Source of the DNA: a bacterium
GTDB lineage: Bacteria > Planctomycetota > UBA1135 > UBA2386
DNA length: 64,000 nt
Direction: 5' to 3'
NCBI GenBank assembly: GCA_030432695.1
Contig: JAUILN010000004.1
Coordinates: 248,001 to 312,000, forward strand
Both the position numbers and the translations under genes were made by a program. Numbering within the stretch: position 1 is the first letter of the stretch; the number at the start of each line of letters is the position of its first letter. The notes beneath the pieces are model-generated. The model was given only the letters and a program-made list of their open reading frames with translations, did not search any database and was not told the origin of the DNA. This document shows, in pieces, positions 42,426 through 51,174 of this stretch.

Positions 42426-44069
42426 TCAGCGTCCGAGATCCATGATCAGGCCATTGGTGAACGCCAGGCCGTGCGTCGCACCCGGATCGATGATCACCGC
42501 CTGGGAACGCCAGCGGGTGCCGCACAGGGCCGGATCCGCGGGCAGCGGGATCGGCACGTCGCCGCGTTGCTGACCCAGCGCGAAGGTCACGTCGATCACC
42601 GGCCGGAGGATCAGGATGCCGCCGAACGGGGTGGGGTTGTAGTCGGGGTCGACGCCGAGCAACAGTGCGCCCTGGGTCGCAGCACCGAGGCTGTTGGTGC
42701 AGCGCAGCGTCATCGTCGTGCCGGGAACCGGTGGTGTGAACGCACGGAGCAGCGGGATCCCGTTGGTGCCCGGGTAGGAACCGCCGTTGTTGGAGTAGGA
42801 GACGCTGCTCGCGAGGTGTCCGCCGCGGAAGTTGGCGATGCCCTGCCGCGTCGTGCGGATTCGTTCGACATTGTTCGCGCAGCCGGCACGCCCCAGCGGC
42901 CCGGTGCAGGCCGAGGGCTGGAAGTTCGGGTTGGAGAAGAAGCCGACGACGCTGGAGCCGAGCGTCGCCCACATGCGGGTGCGGGCCTCCTGGAGGTTGC
43001 ACCTCGTCGACCAGGCGTTGTTGGTCGCGCCGGAACAGCCCGGGTCCTCGTGTTCGCAGCCGAAGTTGTGCCCGCACTCGTGGGAGACGACCTGCGGGGC
43101 GAGCGTGATCCGGTTGACGCTGAAGCCCAGCGAGTCGTCGATGCCGTCGCCGAGCCAGGCGAGTCCGGCGGTGCCACCGTGGCAGTTCGAGCCCATGTCG
43201 GCGACCAGGCCGATGACCAGATCGGCCTCGAGCCAGTCGCGGTCACCGGCGACGGCGCCGTCGCCGCGCAGGCTGTTCAGCGGCAGGCGGAGGTCGTCGC
43301 AGGGCTCCGAGTACTGCCAGAGCACGATCGGTCCGACCAACACCATCTGCTGGCGGAAGCCCGCGACGGGGGTGCTCTGCAGGTCGAGGTTCATCGTGGC
43401 CAGGGCCAACCCGACGGTGGACGTGTAGCCGGGGACCTGGGCGATCGCGTTCGGGGTGATCACGACCATCACCTTCACGACGTCGGCCGGTTCGTCGCAG
43501 CAGCCGCCGCCGGTCGCATGGGCGTGGTGCAGCTGGTCGGTGTCGACCACCAGGTGCGAGTGGTCGACGCCACAGCGGTTGACGTCGGAGGCGTGCGCCC
43601 GCAGCAGGTGTGCGCCGTGGCCCTGCATCACGTTGAGGAGCCACGGCGTGCCGTCGTGCGGCTCGATCGTGGCGGCGATCTCGTCGCCGACCCGCGACAG
43701 GACGAAGCGCGACAGCGGCAGGCCGTCGAGGTGGCCGATGTAGTCCTCGCCGCCGACGTCGTTGGGCTGCCGGGTATCCAGGACCGCGCGGTAGTGCCGC
43801 GTCGGGTCGACGTCGATCGTCAGCTCGTCGCCGGGCTGGATCCGGTCGAGCAGTGCCAGGTTCGGCTCGACGGCTCGCGACCAGACCAGCGAGTTGTCGA
43901 GTGCGACGATCGGGTCGGCGATCGGCGCGTGGTCGGTCCACAGCGCCGGCGGCGGGGTCGCCGGGCCGATCAGGGGTTGGGCCGCCGTGACTGCGGGCAG
44001 CAGCAGGGCCGCGGCGACGGACAAGCGGGCGATGGGACGGCGGAGCGGGTTGTCGATGGGATGGCGCAT
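42426..44069 (-). CDS. Secreted reprolysin-like (M12B-type) metallopeptidase
   Basis: 547 aa from ATG 44069, preceded by a GAGGA Shine-Dalgarno sequence. Signal peptide VAAALLLPAVTAAQP. A propeptide-like N-terminus contains a conserved Cys (NRCGVDHSH) that could act as a cysteine switch. The catalytic domain has the long zinc motif HECGHNFGCEH (His330, Glu331, His334, His340), and further cysteines in DPGCSG, SACTG and AGCANN suggest disulphides. The C-terminal about 120 residues are the shared module (TPFGGILILRPVIDVTF, PADPALCGTRWRSQAVIIDP, GLAFTNGLIMDLG). It is the third gene on the strand after the kinase and sigma genes at 44-47 kb, 94 bp beyond the sigma stop; whether sigma controls it is unknown. 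Confidence 0.85.
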   Translation of the reverse strand: MRHPIDNPLRRPIARLSVAAALLLPAVTAAQPLIGPATPPPALWTDHAPIADPIVALDNSLVWSRAVEPNLALLDRIQPGDELTIDVDPTRHYRAVLDTRQPNDVGGEDYIGHLDGLPLSRFVLSRVGDEIAATIEPHDGTPWLLNVMQGHGAHLLRAHASDVNRCGVDHSHLVVDTDQLHHAHATGGGCCDEPADVVKVMVVITPNAIAQVPGYTSTVGLALATMNLDLQSTPVAGFRQQMVLVGPIVLWQYSEPCDDLRLPLNSLRGDGAVAGDRDWLEADLVIGLVADMGSNCHGGTAGLAWLGDGIDDSLGFSVNRITLAPQVVSHECGHNFGCEHEDPGCSGATNNAWSTRCNLQEARTRMWATLGSSVVGFFSNPNFQPSACTGPLGRAGCANNVERIRTTRQGIANFRGGHLASSVSYSNNGGSYPGTNGIPLLRAFTPPVPGTTMTLRCTNSLGAATQGALLLGVDPDYNPTPFGGILILRPVIDVTFALGQQRGDVPIPLPADPALCGTRWRSQAVIIDPGATHGLAFTNGLIMDLGR

Positions 44070-44163
44070 GGGTTTCCTCGCGTGCCGGGCGGGTTCGTCC
44101 CGGCCGACCCCAGCTCCGGAAGCGGGTCGGCGACTGGCGCACGGATTCCCGGGAAAGCTGCAC

Positions 44164-44736
44164 TTACTCCGCTTCGCCGGAGCCGAGCGCGCGCCGCAGC
44201 CACAGCCGGGCCGCGGCCAGCTCCCGGACGACGGTGGCCCGCGACAGATCCAACTCTGCGGCGATCTCGTCTCCGGACATGCCCGCGAAGAACCGCATCT
44301 CGACGATCCGCGCGGCGCGCGGGTCCAGCTCGGCCAGCTCGTCCAGTGCCTCGTGCAACGCCAGCACGTCGAGGTCGACCTGCGCGCTGGCATCGCGGAG
44401 GTCCGACGCGGTCACCCGGGCCCAGCCCGCGCCGCGCTTCTGCGCGCCCTCGTGGCGGAGGTGGTCGACCAGCACCTGCCGCAGGGCGTGGCTGGCGATC
44501 GCGTAGAAGTGGGTGCGGTCGCGCCAGTCGTTGCGGCCCTCGCTGAGGTGCAGCCACGCCTCGTGGACCAGCGCGGTCGGCTGCAGCAGGGCGTCGCCGC
44601 GATGGCGTTCGGCAAGCCGGTGGGCCAGGCCGCGCAGCCGCTCGTAGACCAGCGGGGCGAGGGCGTCGGTGGCGCCACGGTCGCCCTGGACCGAACGCGT
44701 CAGCAACGTGGCCTCGTCGCGCGATGGACCGCTCAC
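44164..44736 (-). CDS. ECF sigma factor, TIGR02999-like
   Basis: 190 aa. Start is GTG 44736, overlapping the kinase stop (GTGA), because the frame further upstream is Arg-rich and antisense-like. It has the TIGR02999 hallmarks: ALAPLVYERLRGLAHRLAER, LLQPTALVHEAWLHLSEG, HFYAIASHALRQVLVDHLR, then ELAELDPRAARIVEMRFFAG and GDEIAAELDLSRATVVRE in sigma-4. This family is typical of Planctomycetota and is usually next to a Ser/Thr kinase, as here. The overlap indicates translational coupling, with the kinase first. Confidence 0.9.
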   Translation of the reverse strand: MSGPSRDEATLLTRSVQGDRGATDALAPLVYERLRGLAHRLAERHRGDALLQPTALVHEAWLHLSEGRNDWRDRTHFYAIASHALRQVLVDHLRHEGAQKRGAGWARVTASDLRDASAQVDLDVLALHEALDELAELDPRAARIVEMRFFAGMSGDEIAAELDLSRATVVRELAAARLWLRRALGSGEAE

Positions 44737-47225
44737 CGGTCGCCCCCTCGGCGGTCGTTGTCGCGTCCGTCGGACGCGTCGAGCTGCGCCTCGAGCTTCC
44801 GCAGCGCGGTGCCAACGGAGTCGACCGCGGGGTGGTCCGGGCCGTGTACGGCGAGCAGCGCGTCGTGCTGGCGGCGTCGCAACGCCAGTGCCTCGACCAG
44901 CTGGCCCTGGGCGTGGCGGCACTTGGCCAGTTCGCTCAGCGTTCCGGCCACCGCGGGGCTCGCTTCGCCGTGGACCTCGATGCCGAGCTGCAGCGACTCC
45001 TCGAGCAGCGGCAGCGCTTCGTCGATGCGGTCCCGCGCGCGCAGCAGCGAGCCGAGGTTGTGCAGGTTGATCGCCAGGCCTGCCGGCGCGTCGCCGCGAT
45101 GCACGCGGCTGATCGCGACGGCCTCGCGGTAGCACGCCTCCGCGCCATCGAGTTCGCCGCGGCTGCGCAGCAGCGACCCGCGGTTGCTGGTGAGGATCGC
45201 CAGGCTGGGGTCCGCGTCGCCGAACAGCTCGCGGTGCAGGCGGAGCTGGGCTTCCAGATGGTGGTCCGCGGCGTCGAGTCGACCGGCCCGCATGCAGGCG
45301 ATCGCCAGCGCGCCGACGCTCTGGGCGAGTTCGTGGCGTTGCCCGGCGGTCGCGTCGGAGCGTAGGGCGACCGCGTGCTCCAGGTGCTCGATGGCCCGGG
45401 GCATGTCGCCTTCCGCCATCGCCACCGTGCCGAGCTGTTGCTCCATCAGCCCGAGCAGCCGGTCCGGGAGCTTCTGCGCAGTGTGCGCGTCGGCGATCGC
45501 TCGCGCGCGGTCGAGGCAGACCTTCGCCGCTTCGAGCCGGTTGCGGTTCACCTCGATGGCGGCACTGGTCAGGAGCACGTGGAAGTGCAGCTGGCGGTCG
45601 GCGCCCTGCAGGGAGGCGCTCCGCTGCAGCGCTTCTTCGGCCGCCACGGCAGCGGCATCGAACCGGTGGGCCAGCAACCCCGCGTGCGCCAGCTCGCCGA
45701 GGGTGTAGGCGAGTTGGCCGGGAGCCGCGGAGTCGCCGAGGCTGCGGAGATCGGCCACGGCGGCGTCGAGTTCTTCGACCGCGATGTCGTGGGCGCCGAA
45801 CGACGAGTAGGTCTGGCCGAGGATCAGGTGCGCGCGGGCCCGCAGGTCGGCGCGGTCGGCGAAGCGACGCGCGACCTCGGGGCGGGCGTGGTCGACCAGC
45901 TCGCGGGCGGTCGCCTCGGGGCCGAGCGTGTACGGACTCGCCGAGCCCAGCAGCTCCACCAGGAACTCGTTCAGCAGGTCCTGGCCCTCGAGCGCCGTCT
46001 CCGCGGTCTTCCGCGCCTCGTCCGCGGCCAGGCGCGCGTCACGCTCCAGCCCGGCCTGCCGCAGCGCGACGCCGATGCCGATCGACAGCGCCAGGATCAC
46101 CGCGCAGGTACTCGCCACCAGCACGCGGTGGCGGCGCACGAAGCGACGGACCACGTAGCCGGTGGTCGCCGGCCGCGCCTGCACCGGCTCGGAGGCCAGG
46201 ATCCGCCGCAGGTCGTCGGCGAACGCGCCGGCCGACGGGTAGCGCCGTGACGGTTCCGCGGCGAGGGCCCGGTGCACCACGGTCTGCAGGTCGCCGCGCA
46301 GGCCCCGGTCGCGTGCGCCGAGCGGTACCGGGTCGTCCTCGCGGATCCGCCGGATCGCCTCGGTCAGCGGCGCGTCGCCCAGCTCGCGCGGCAGGTGGCC
46401 GGTCAGCACCTCGTAGGCGAGCACTCCGAGCGCGTACACGTCGCTGCGGGTCTCGACCTGCGCCGGGTCGCCCGAGCACTGCTCCGGGCTCATGTAGGGC
46501 AGGGTGCCGAGGAGCTGGTGCGCGGCGGTCAACAGCGTCTCGGTGCCGCCTTCGAGCGCGCGGGCGATGCCGAAGTCGAGGACCTTCGGTTGGCCCTCGG
46601 GATCGACCAGCACGTTCGAGGGCTTCAGGTCGCGGTGGATCACACCGTGGCGGTGCGCGTGTTCGACCGCGTCGCAGAGATCGATCAGCAGGCGGAGGCG
46701 CCGCTCGACCGTCGGCCGGTGGCGCGTCACCCAGGTCCCCAGCCCCGGTCCCTCGACCAGCTCCATCGCCAGGTAGGGGATGCGGTCGGCGTCTTCGGTG
46801 GAGCCCGCGTCGTAGACCCGCGCGATGCCCGGATGCTCGAGTCGGCCGAGCAGCTCGACCTCGCGCTCGAAGCGGCGCCGCGTCTCGGGCGAGACCAGCG
46901 GGCTGCGGATCACCTTCAGCGCGACGCGCCGCCGCGGCACGTCCTGCTCGGCTTCGTAGACCGCGCCCATGCCGCCCTCGCCGAGCAGGCGCAGGATCCG
47001 GTAGCGGCCGATGCGCTCGGGGATCGGAGCCGGCGCGTCGAGCGCGTCGTCGCCCTCGGCCTCGAAGCGGAGCAGTTCTTCGACCTCGGCGCGCAGCGCG
47101 GCGTCGCTCGGCGGGATCGCGCCATCGAGGAACGCCGCGCGCTGCGCCGGCTCGACCTCGAGCGCTTCGAGCAGGAGCTGCTTGACGCGGAGGTAGCGGT
47201 CGCGCGCCGGGGGAGGGGTCGCCAT
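44733..47225 (-). CDS. Membrane-anchored Ser/Thr protein kinase with TPR repeats
   Basis: 830 aa from ATG 47225. An N-terminal helical motif (VKQLLLEALEVEPAQRAAFL, RAEVEELLRFEAEGDDAL) is followed by the kinase domain at about 75-345: LLGEGGMGAVYEA, Lys104, HRDLKPSN at 197-204, DFG at 217-219, and LGTLPYMSPEQCSG. A membrane helix (VLVASTCAVILALSIGIGVA) lies near 372-392. The C-terminal part has clear TPR-type repeats with the TPR_10/12 pattern (LAINLHNLGSLLRARDRIDE, ALPLLEESLQLGIEVHGEAS, LSELAKCRHAQGQLVEALAL). The gene overlaps the downstream sigma factor. A TACACT hexamer lies 9 nt before the start. Confidence 0.93.
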   Translation of the reverse strand: MATPPPARDRYLRVKQLLLEALEVEPAQRAAFLDGAIPPSDAALRAEVEELLRFEAEGDDALDAPAPIPERIGRYRILRLLGEGGMGAVYEAEQDVPRRRVALKVIRSPLVSPETRRRFEREVELLGRLEHPGIARVYDAGSTEDADRIPYLAMELVEGPGLGTWVTRHRPTVERRLRLLIDLCDAVEHAHRHGVIHRDLKPSNVLVDPEGQPKVLDFGIARALEGGTETLLTAAHQLLGTLPYMSPEQCSGDPAQVETRSDVYALGVLAYEVLTGHLPRELGDAPLTEAIRRIREDDPVPLGARDRGLRGDLQTVVHRALAAEPSRRYPSAGAFADDLRRILASEPVQARPATTGYVVRRFVRRHRVLVASTCAVILALSIGIGVALRQAGLERDARLAADEARKTAETALEGQDLLNEFLVELLGSASPYTLGPEATARELVDHARPEVARRFADRADLRARAHLILGQTYSSFGAHDIAVEELDAAVADLRSLGDSAAPGQLAYTLGELAHAGLLAHRFDAAAVAAEEALQRSASLQGADRQLHFHVLLTSAAIEVNRNRLEAAKVCLDRARAIADAHTAQKLPDRLLGLMEQQLGTVAMAEGDMPRAIEHLEHAVALRSDATAGQRHELAQSVGALAIACMRAGRLDAADHHLEAQLRLHRELFGDADPSLAILTSNRGSLLRSRGELDGAEACYREAVAISRVHRGDAPAGLAINLHNLGSLLRARDRIDEALPLLEESLQLGIEVHGEASPAVAGTLSELAKCRHAQGQLVEALALRRRQHDALLAVHGPDHPAVDSVGTALRKLEAQLDASDGRDNDRRGGDR

Positions 47226-47234
47226 GGGCCGCGC

Positions 47235-47240
47235 AGTGTA
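47235..47240 (-). promoter_or_regulatory. Candidate -10 hexamer TACACT 9 nt before the kinase start
   Basis: TACACT on the minus strand, 9 nt upstream of ATG 47225, with no Shine-Dalgarno sequence between. The spacing is the same as at 28478 and 42394. Confidence 0.4.
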
Positions 47241-47260
47241 GCGAGGTGGCAGCGCTCCGA

Positions 47261-48895
47261 TCAGTTGCCGAGCGCGAGCTCCGCCACCTCGCCGTTGTGC
47301 AACGCCACGCCGCCGTGCTGCAGGACCTCGTTGCCGCGCCGAAGGTGGTAGTGGTAATAGGCGGGGAACAGTCCCTCGAGGTCGAGGCCCTCGGCAGGCA
47401 CGCCGAGCAGGTGGCGGATGACCTGGCCGCGCTCGTTCAGCGGACTGGTGCGGAGGTCGAGATTCAGGACTCCGGGCCGGTAGCTGGCGACCCACTCCTC
47501 TTCGATCGTCACCCGCAGGCCGGCGCGCGACGCCCGGGTAGTCGCCAGATCGAGTTCGTAGATGCCGTCCGTCGCGGCGTGCTCGGCCGGCACGACGTGC
47601 ACCCGATCGGCCTCGCCGGGCAGCCCGACGAACAGTCGGTCCTCGGCCAGCAGCGTGTCCCGCGGGAACAGGTAGACGCCGGAGGCCGCGCGCGCGTAGC
47701 GGTCGCGCGGTGCGGGGCCGTTCCGGTGGCTGGGACCCGCATGCGCCGGGGCGAGGGCGCAGCGCGTCACCGGTCGCCCGCCGCCGCGGCCGCGGCCGTC
47801 GACCACCCGGATCCGCACGAAGCCCTCGAGGTCGACCTCGAGGCGAGCGGGTCGACCCGCGACCCAGGCCACCTGTGCGGGCTGGCCGAGCAGGTCGGGC
47901 CAGATCAGTCCCTGGGCGCCGGCGGAGACGATCGATGCGAAGCGGCCGTGGTCGTCGGTCGCGAAGCGGCCGAAGTACATCGTGTCGGTCTTGATCAGCG
48001 CGCTCAGGGCCACCGCGGCCACCGTCTCGCCCGCGCTCCAGACCTCGCCGGTCAGCAGGTTGTCGGCACCGAGTGGCAGTGTCGAGCTGAGGTCGGGTTG
48101 TAGGACGTCGAGGTCGTCCTGGCGAAGCGGTGTGGCGTCGTCGTCGGTGGTGGCGCGGAACCTCCAGGTGATCCGGACCAACTCCTGCTCGCCGATGCAG
48201 CTCGCTGGCAGGTTCACGCGGGCCGTCTGTTCCGCGGCGCGCCCGAGCGTGAACTCGTGGATCGTCTCGGCCTTTGCCAGGTCGAACAGGGTTGCGGTCC
48301 CGGCTGCTTGCACCGGCGCGGCCTGCACCAGCACGGTCGCCTCCGCGGAGCCGCGGAAGGCCTCGAGCACCGGCGGCGTCACGGTGAGGAGGAGTTCGAT
48401 CGTCGGCCGGAGGATCAGCAAGATCTCGCCCAGCTCGAGCGGGGCGCTGGGGTCCTCGGGCACCTCCGACCAACCGGACTCGGCGCGTCGCAGTCCGTCG
48501 GCGGAGACCGCGCGCACCGTGCCCGTGGTCCACGCGGCCGGGATCGCGCCGTGCACGTCGCCGCTCCGCGGATCGCTGTCGGCGGTCACCGGTTCGCCGT
48601 CGCCGTCCCGCGCGAACTGCAACGTCGCCGCGAGCGGCGCACCGCGTTGGTCGACGACCCGCGCCGTGACCGGCCGCAGCGCCGGCGTGGCATCGGCCTG
48701 CCCGACCTCGGACCGCTCCTGTGCGGGTCCACGCGCGCTCGACGCGGCCTCGCGGACGTCCGCCTCGCCATCGAGGCGCGCCGCGCTGGTCCTGCTGGGG
48801 ATTGCCGGCGAGGCCTTCGCGCCGTTCCACAGCCACCAGCCCACCACGGCCAGGAGCGCGAAGCAGAGCAGGAACACGGGGATCGGATGGCGCAT
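47261..48895 (-). CDS. Membrane-anchored hypothetical protein with beta-sandwich domains
   Basis: 544 aa from ATG 48895. The N-terminal hydrophobic segment VFLLCFALLAVVGWWLWNGA may be a signal anchor. A Ser/Ala/Glu linker leads to beta-rich domains: VTARVVDQRGAPLAATLQFA (a carboxypeptidase-regulatory-like opening), ELGEILLILRPTIELLLTVT, RLEVDLEGFVRIRVVDGRGR, and a final FPAYYHYHLRRGNEVLQHGG. No catalytic motif. It has the general layout of the gene at 55054-57504 (anchor, low-complexity linker, repeated beta domains), but I cannot confirm homology. It lies just upstream of the kinase start on the same strand, 35 bp away, so it could be part of that transcript, although the TACACT hexamer suggests a promoter in between. 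Confidence 0.7.
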   Translation of the reverse strand: MRHPIPVFLLCFALLAVVGWWLWNGAKASPAIPSRTSAARLDGEADVREAASSARGPAQERSEVGQADATPALRPVTARVVDQRGAPLAATLQFARDGDGEPVTADSDPRSGDVHGAIPAAWTTGTVRAVSADGLRRAESGWSEVPEDPSAPLELGEILLILRPTIELLLTVTPPVLEAFRGSAEATVLVQAAPVQAAGTATLFDLAKAETIHEFTLGRAAEQTARVNLPASCIGEQELVRITWRFRATTDDDATPLRQDDLDVLQPDLSSTLPLGADNLLTGEVWSAGETVAAVALSALIKTDTMYFGRFATDDHGRFASIVSAGAQGLIWPDLLGQPAQVAWVAGRPARLEVDLEGFVRIRVVDGRGRGGGRPVTRCALAPAHAGPSHRNGPAPRDRYARAASGVYLFPRDTLLAEDRLFVGLPGEADRVHVVPAEHAATDGIYELDLATTRASRAGLRVTIEEEWVASYRPGVLNLDLRTSPLNERGQVIRHLLGVPAEGLDLEGLFPAYYHYHLRRGNEVLQHGGVALHNGEVAELALGN

Positions 48896-49033
48896 GGTCA
48901 CGGGGTGCAGCCGGTCGCGGAGCGGACGGAGTGTGCCAGAGATGGTCCCGGGTGGGGCGAGAGGGTTCGCCGGATGACACGATCCCACGGATCGGGGAAC
49001 ACTCCGGCTGGCGATCTCGCGCGCGCTTGCGAC

Positions 49034-49039
49034 TACCCT
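49034..49039 (+). promoter_or_regulatory. Candidate -10 hexamer TACCCT 7 nt before the HIT gene
   Basis: TACCCT lies 7 nt upstream of ATG 49047. The spacer GCGGGCG is not a convincing Shine-Dalgarno sequence. Fits the leaderless pattern seen at other genes here. Confidence 0.4.
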
Positions 49040-49046
49040 GCGGGCG

Positions 49047-49466
49047 ATGGACCCACGCTGCCCGCTCTGCCGCGAGCCCGGTGGCTCCCTGCTCTGGCGG
49101 GGTGCTGCCTGCCGATTGATCCTGGTCGAGGAGCCGGCGCTGCCGGGCTACTGCCGGGTGGTCTGGGAGCGGCACGTCCGCGAGATCGCCGACCTGTCCT
49201 CCGGCGAGGCGCGGCACCTGCAGCGAGTGGTCGCCGCCGCGGAGCGGGCGGTCCGCGAGGTCGCGATGCCCGACAAGGTGAACGTCGCGTCGCTCGGCAA
49301 CGTCGTCCCGCACCTGCACGTCCACGTGGTGCCGCGCTTCGAAGGCGACCCGTGGTGGCCGGGTCCGGTGTGGAGCGGGCCGCTGCGCGCCAATCCGTCT
49401 CGACCGCCGTGCGATCGTGCGCGGCTTCGTGCGACGTTCCTCTGCCACCTGTCGGGAGACGCGTGA
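49047..49466 (+). CDS. HIT-family nucleotide hydrolase/transferase
   Basis: 139 aa. The N-terminus CPLCREPGG is typical of HIT proteins (a cysteine pair that may bind zinc). The histidine triad is VVPHLHVHVVPR, with His89, His91 and His93; the middle strand before it is KVNVASLGNVVPH. HIT proteins hydrolyse AMP conjugates or dinucleoside polyphosphates. The ligand is not clear from sequence, and the length is ordinary. Its stop overlaps the metallophosphatase start (GTGA), so the pair is co-translated. Both enzymes act on phosphate esters, but they probably lie on different sides of the membrane. Confidence 0.9.
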   Translation: MDPRCPLCREPGGSLLWRGAACRLILVEEPALPGYCRVVWERHVREIADLSSGEARHLQRVVAAAERAVREVAMPDKVNVASLGNVVPHLHVHVVPRFEGDPWWPGPVWSGPLRANPSRPPCDRARLRATFLCHLSGDA

Positions 49467-50710
49467 ACGTCCGCAAGACCATCGCTCGCATCGGAATCGC
49501 CCTCGGCCTCGCGGTCGTGCTGTTCACCCCGTGGCTGCCGCCGAAGCCGTTCGCGACCGGTCCGACCTGGCTGGACGTCGACGCGACCTCGGCGCGGTTC
49601 TTCCAGGTCAGCGCCGGGTCGGAGCAGTGGGGGCTCGAGGTCTTCGAGGGCGACCGGATGGTGTTCCGCGAAGTCGAGACCGACGCGCGGCAGGGTCACC
49701 GTTTCACGGTCGACGGACTGGCGCCGGGCCGCGGCTACACGTGGCGACTCACGGAGCCCGACGGTTCGCGGGTCGACGAGGGCAGGCTGCGCACCCGGAG
49801 CGACGACGACCGCGCAGTGGTCCGCTTCGCGGTGCTCGGCGATTCCGGCGACCAGCCGTTCTGGCGCGACCTCGCCGATGCGCCGGCGACCCGCGCCCTG
49901 GTCGGTGTCGGTCTGCTGCCCGAGGTCCACCCCGACCCGCTCGCCGTGGGCCGCCAACTGGTCGATCTCGCGCCGACCTTCTGGCTGCACGCCGGCGACG
50001 TGATCTATCCGCGCGGCGAACTCGCCGACTACCCGCGCGGCTTCTTCCGGCCCTTCGAGGAGGCGCTGCGCACGGCACCGTGCTACCCGGTAGCCGGCAA
50101 CCACGACCTGATGGTGGGGGACGGTCTCGGCTTCGACACCGTGTTCCGCCGTCCCGACGCCCGCGAGGCCTCGCGGGACTGGAGCCTCCGCGCCGGCCCG
50201 CTGCGCGTCGTCGGCCTCGACACCAACCGCGAGTTCACCGCCGACTCGCCCGGCCTCGCGTTCCTCCGCGCCGCCGCGGCCCACGGCGAGCCCTGGTTGA
50301 TCCTGATCTCGCACTACCCGATGCACTCGGTCTACCGCGCCGCGCCGCGGCCCGACCTGGAGCGCCACCTCTGGCCGCTGTGCCGCGACCTCGGCGTCGA
50401 CCTGGTGTTCGCCGGCCACGACCACCTCTACCAGCGCTTCGGCGAACCGGGCGACGGGCTGCCGGTGGAGGTCGGCACCGGTGGGGGTGGCAAGGACCTC
50501 TACGAGATCCACAGCCGGCCCGAGCGCCTCGCCGTCACGGAGTCGGTGCACCACCTCTGCGTCGTCGAGGTGGATGGAGCGGAGCTGCGCTGCGAGGCGC
50601 TGGCGGTCGATGGCCGGCAGATCGACCGCTTCGTGCTCACGAAGAACGACGAGGGTTCGCCCGGCGGGAGCGACGAACGGGCGCGCCGGGTCCGCGCGCT
50701 GCTGCGCTGA
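49463..50710 (+). CDS. Membrane-anchored calcineurin-like metallophosphatase
   Basis: 415 aa, GTG start at 49463 inside the HIT stop. An N-terminal hydrophobic segment (TIARIGIALGLAVVLFTPWL) is probably a membrane anchor. A fibronectin-like N-terminal domain (RFFQVSAGSEQWGLEVFEGD, GLAPGRGYTWRLTEPDGS), as in purple acid phosphatases, precedes the catalytic domain: GDSGD, GDVIYPRGE, GNHD, LISHYPMHS, GHDHLYQRFG. These are the metal-binding motifs of the Metallophos superfamily. The substrate is unknown; PAP-like secreted enzymes release phosphate or cleave phosphodiesters. Its fusion of an Fn3-like domain with the catalytic domain resembles PAPs, but the Tyr ligand is not obvious. Confidence 0.85.
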   Translation: MNVRKTIARIGIALGLAVVLFTPWLPPKPFATGPTWLDVDATSARFFQVSAGSEQWGLEVFEGDRMVFREVETDARQGHRFTVDGLAPGRGYTWRLTEPDGSRVDEGRLRTRSDDDRAVVRFAVLGDSGDQPFWRDLADAPATRALVGVGLLPEVHPDPLAVGRQLVDLAPTFWLHAGDVIYPRGELADYPRGFFRPFEEALRTAPCYPVAGNHDLMVGDGLGFDTVFRRPDAREASRDWSLRAGPLRVVGLDTNREFTADSPGLAFLRAAAAHGEPWLILISHYPMHSVYRAAPRPDLERHLWPLCRDLGVDLVFAGHDHLYQRFGEPGDGLPVEVGTGGGGKDLYEIHSRPERLAVTESVHHLCVVEVDGAELRCEALAVDGRQIDRFVLTKNDEGSPGGSDERARRVRALLR

Positions 50711-50739
50711 CGACCCGTGCGGCAGCCGGCCTCATGGGC

Positions 50740-50745
50740 TAGCCT
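50740..50745 (+). promoter_or_regulatory. Candidate -10 hexamer TAGCCT 6 nt before the lipoprotein gene
   Basis: TAGCCT is 6 nt upstream of the first ATG (50752; a second in-frame ATG follows at 50755). No Shine-Dalgarno sequence lies between; the spacing supports a leaderless transcript. Confidence 0.4.
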
Positions 50746-50751
50746 GACCGC

Positions 50752-51123
50752 ATGATGCGCACTGCAATCTGTCTGTTCAGCCTCCTCGCCTTCACTGCCT
50801 GCACCGCCGAGACCCCCGAGGAGTCGGGCACCGGCGGCGCCGCCCAGGGCGCGATGGAGCAGGCCCAGGAGGCCGCCGACACCGTCGCCAACCGCACCAT
50901 CGCCACCCCCGAGGTCCACGACGCGAAGTGCGGCTGCAAGATCGAGGGCATCGGCCGCTGCGGCAACTACGTGATGCTCGGCGACGAGTGGACCGCCATC
51001 GAGTGGAGCGAACTCGGCCACATGGAGTGGTGCGCCAAGGGCGAGGCCGGCGCCAAGGTCGAGATCGCCGGCGCGATGGACGGCGACAAGTTCGTCGCGA
51101 CGAGCTATCGCGAAGTCGAGTGA
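50752..51123 (+). CDS. Small secreted lipoprotein with conserved cysteines
   Basis: 123 aa (ATG 50752 or 50755). LLAFTAC is a lipobox for lipid modification at the cysteine. A Gln/Ala/Glu-rich linker (GAMEQAQEAADTVANR) is followed by a compact Cys-containing domain, CGCKIEGIGRCGNYVMLGDE and WCAKGEAGAKVEIAG, resembling small planctomycete domains of the DUF6370 type; I am not sure of the family. Likely anchored to a membrane and facing the periplasm. It is downstream of the metallophosphatase by 41 bp, but the TAGCCT hexamer suggests its own promoter. It is convergent with the FG-GAP gene. Confidence 0.7.
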   Translation: MMRTAICLFSLLAFTACTAETPEESGTGGAAQGAMEQAQEAADTVANRTIATPEVHDAKCGCKIEGIGRCGNYVMLGDEWTAIEWSELGHMEWCAKGEAGAKVEIAGAMDGDKFVATSYREVE

Positions 51124-51140
51124 GGAGCGGAGTGACGGGT

Positions 51141-51155
51141 GGCCCGGGGCGGGCC
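51141..51155. terminator. Weak hairpin between convergent genes
   Basis: GGCCCG-GGG-CGGGCC, a 6-bp stem with a 3-nt loop, lies 18 bp after the lipoprotein stop and 20 bp from the end of the FG-GAP gene. There is no U-run on either side, so it is only a possible terminator. Confidence 0.25.
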
Positions 51156-51174
51156 GACGCGCCCCGCCCGCCCT

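Noticed and set aside
44733-49448. A single 1,571-codon frame covering kinase and upstream sequence
   Set aside because: The frame before ATG 47225 overlaps another real gene (47261-48895) and is Arg/Gly-rich. The kinase family starts near 47225.
51141-51155. A strong intrinsic terminator between the lipoprotein and the FG-GAP gene
   Set aside because: The hairpin is only 6 bp with no U-run; recorded at low confidence only.
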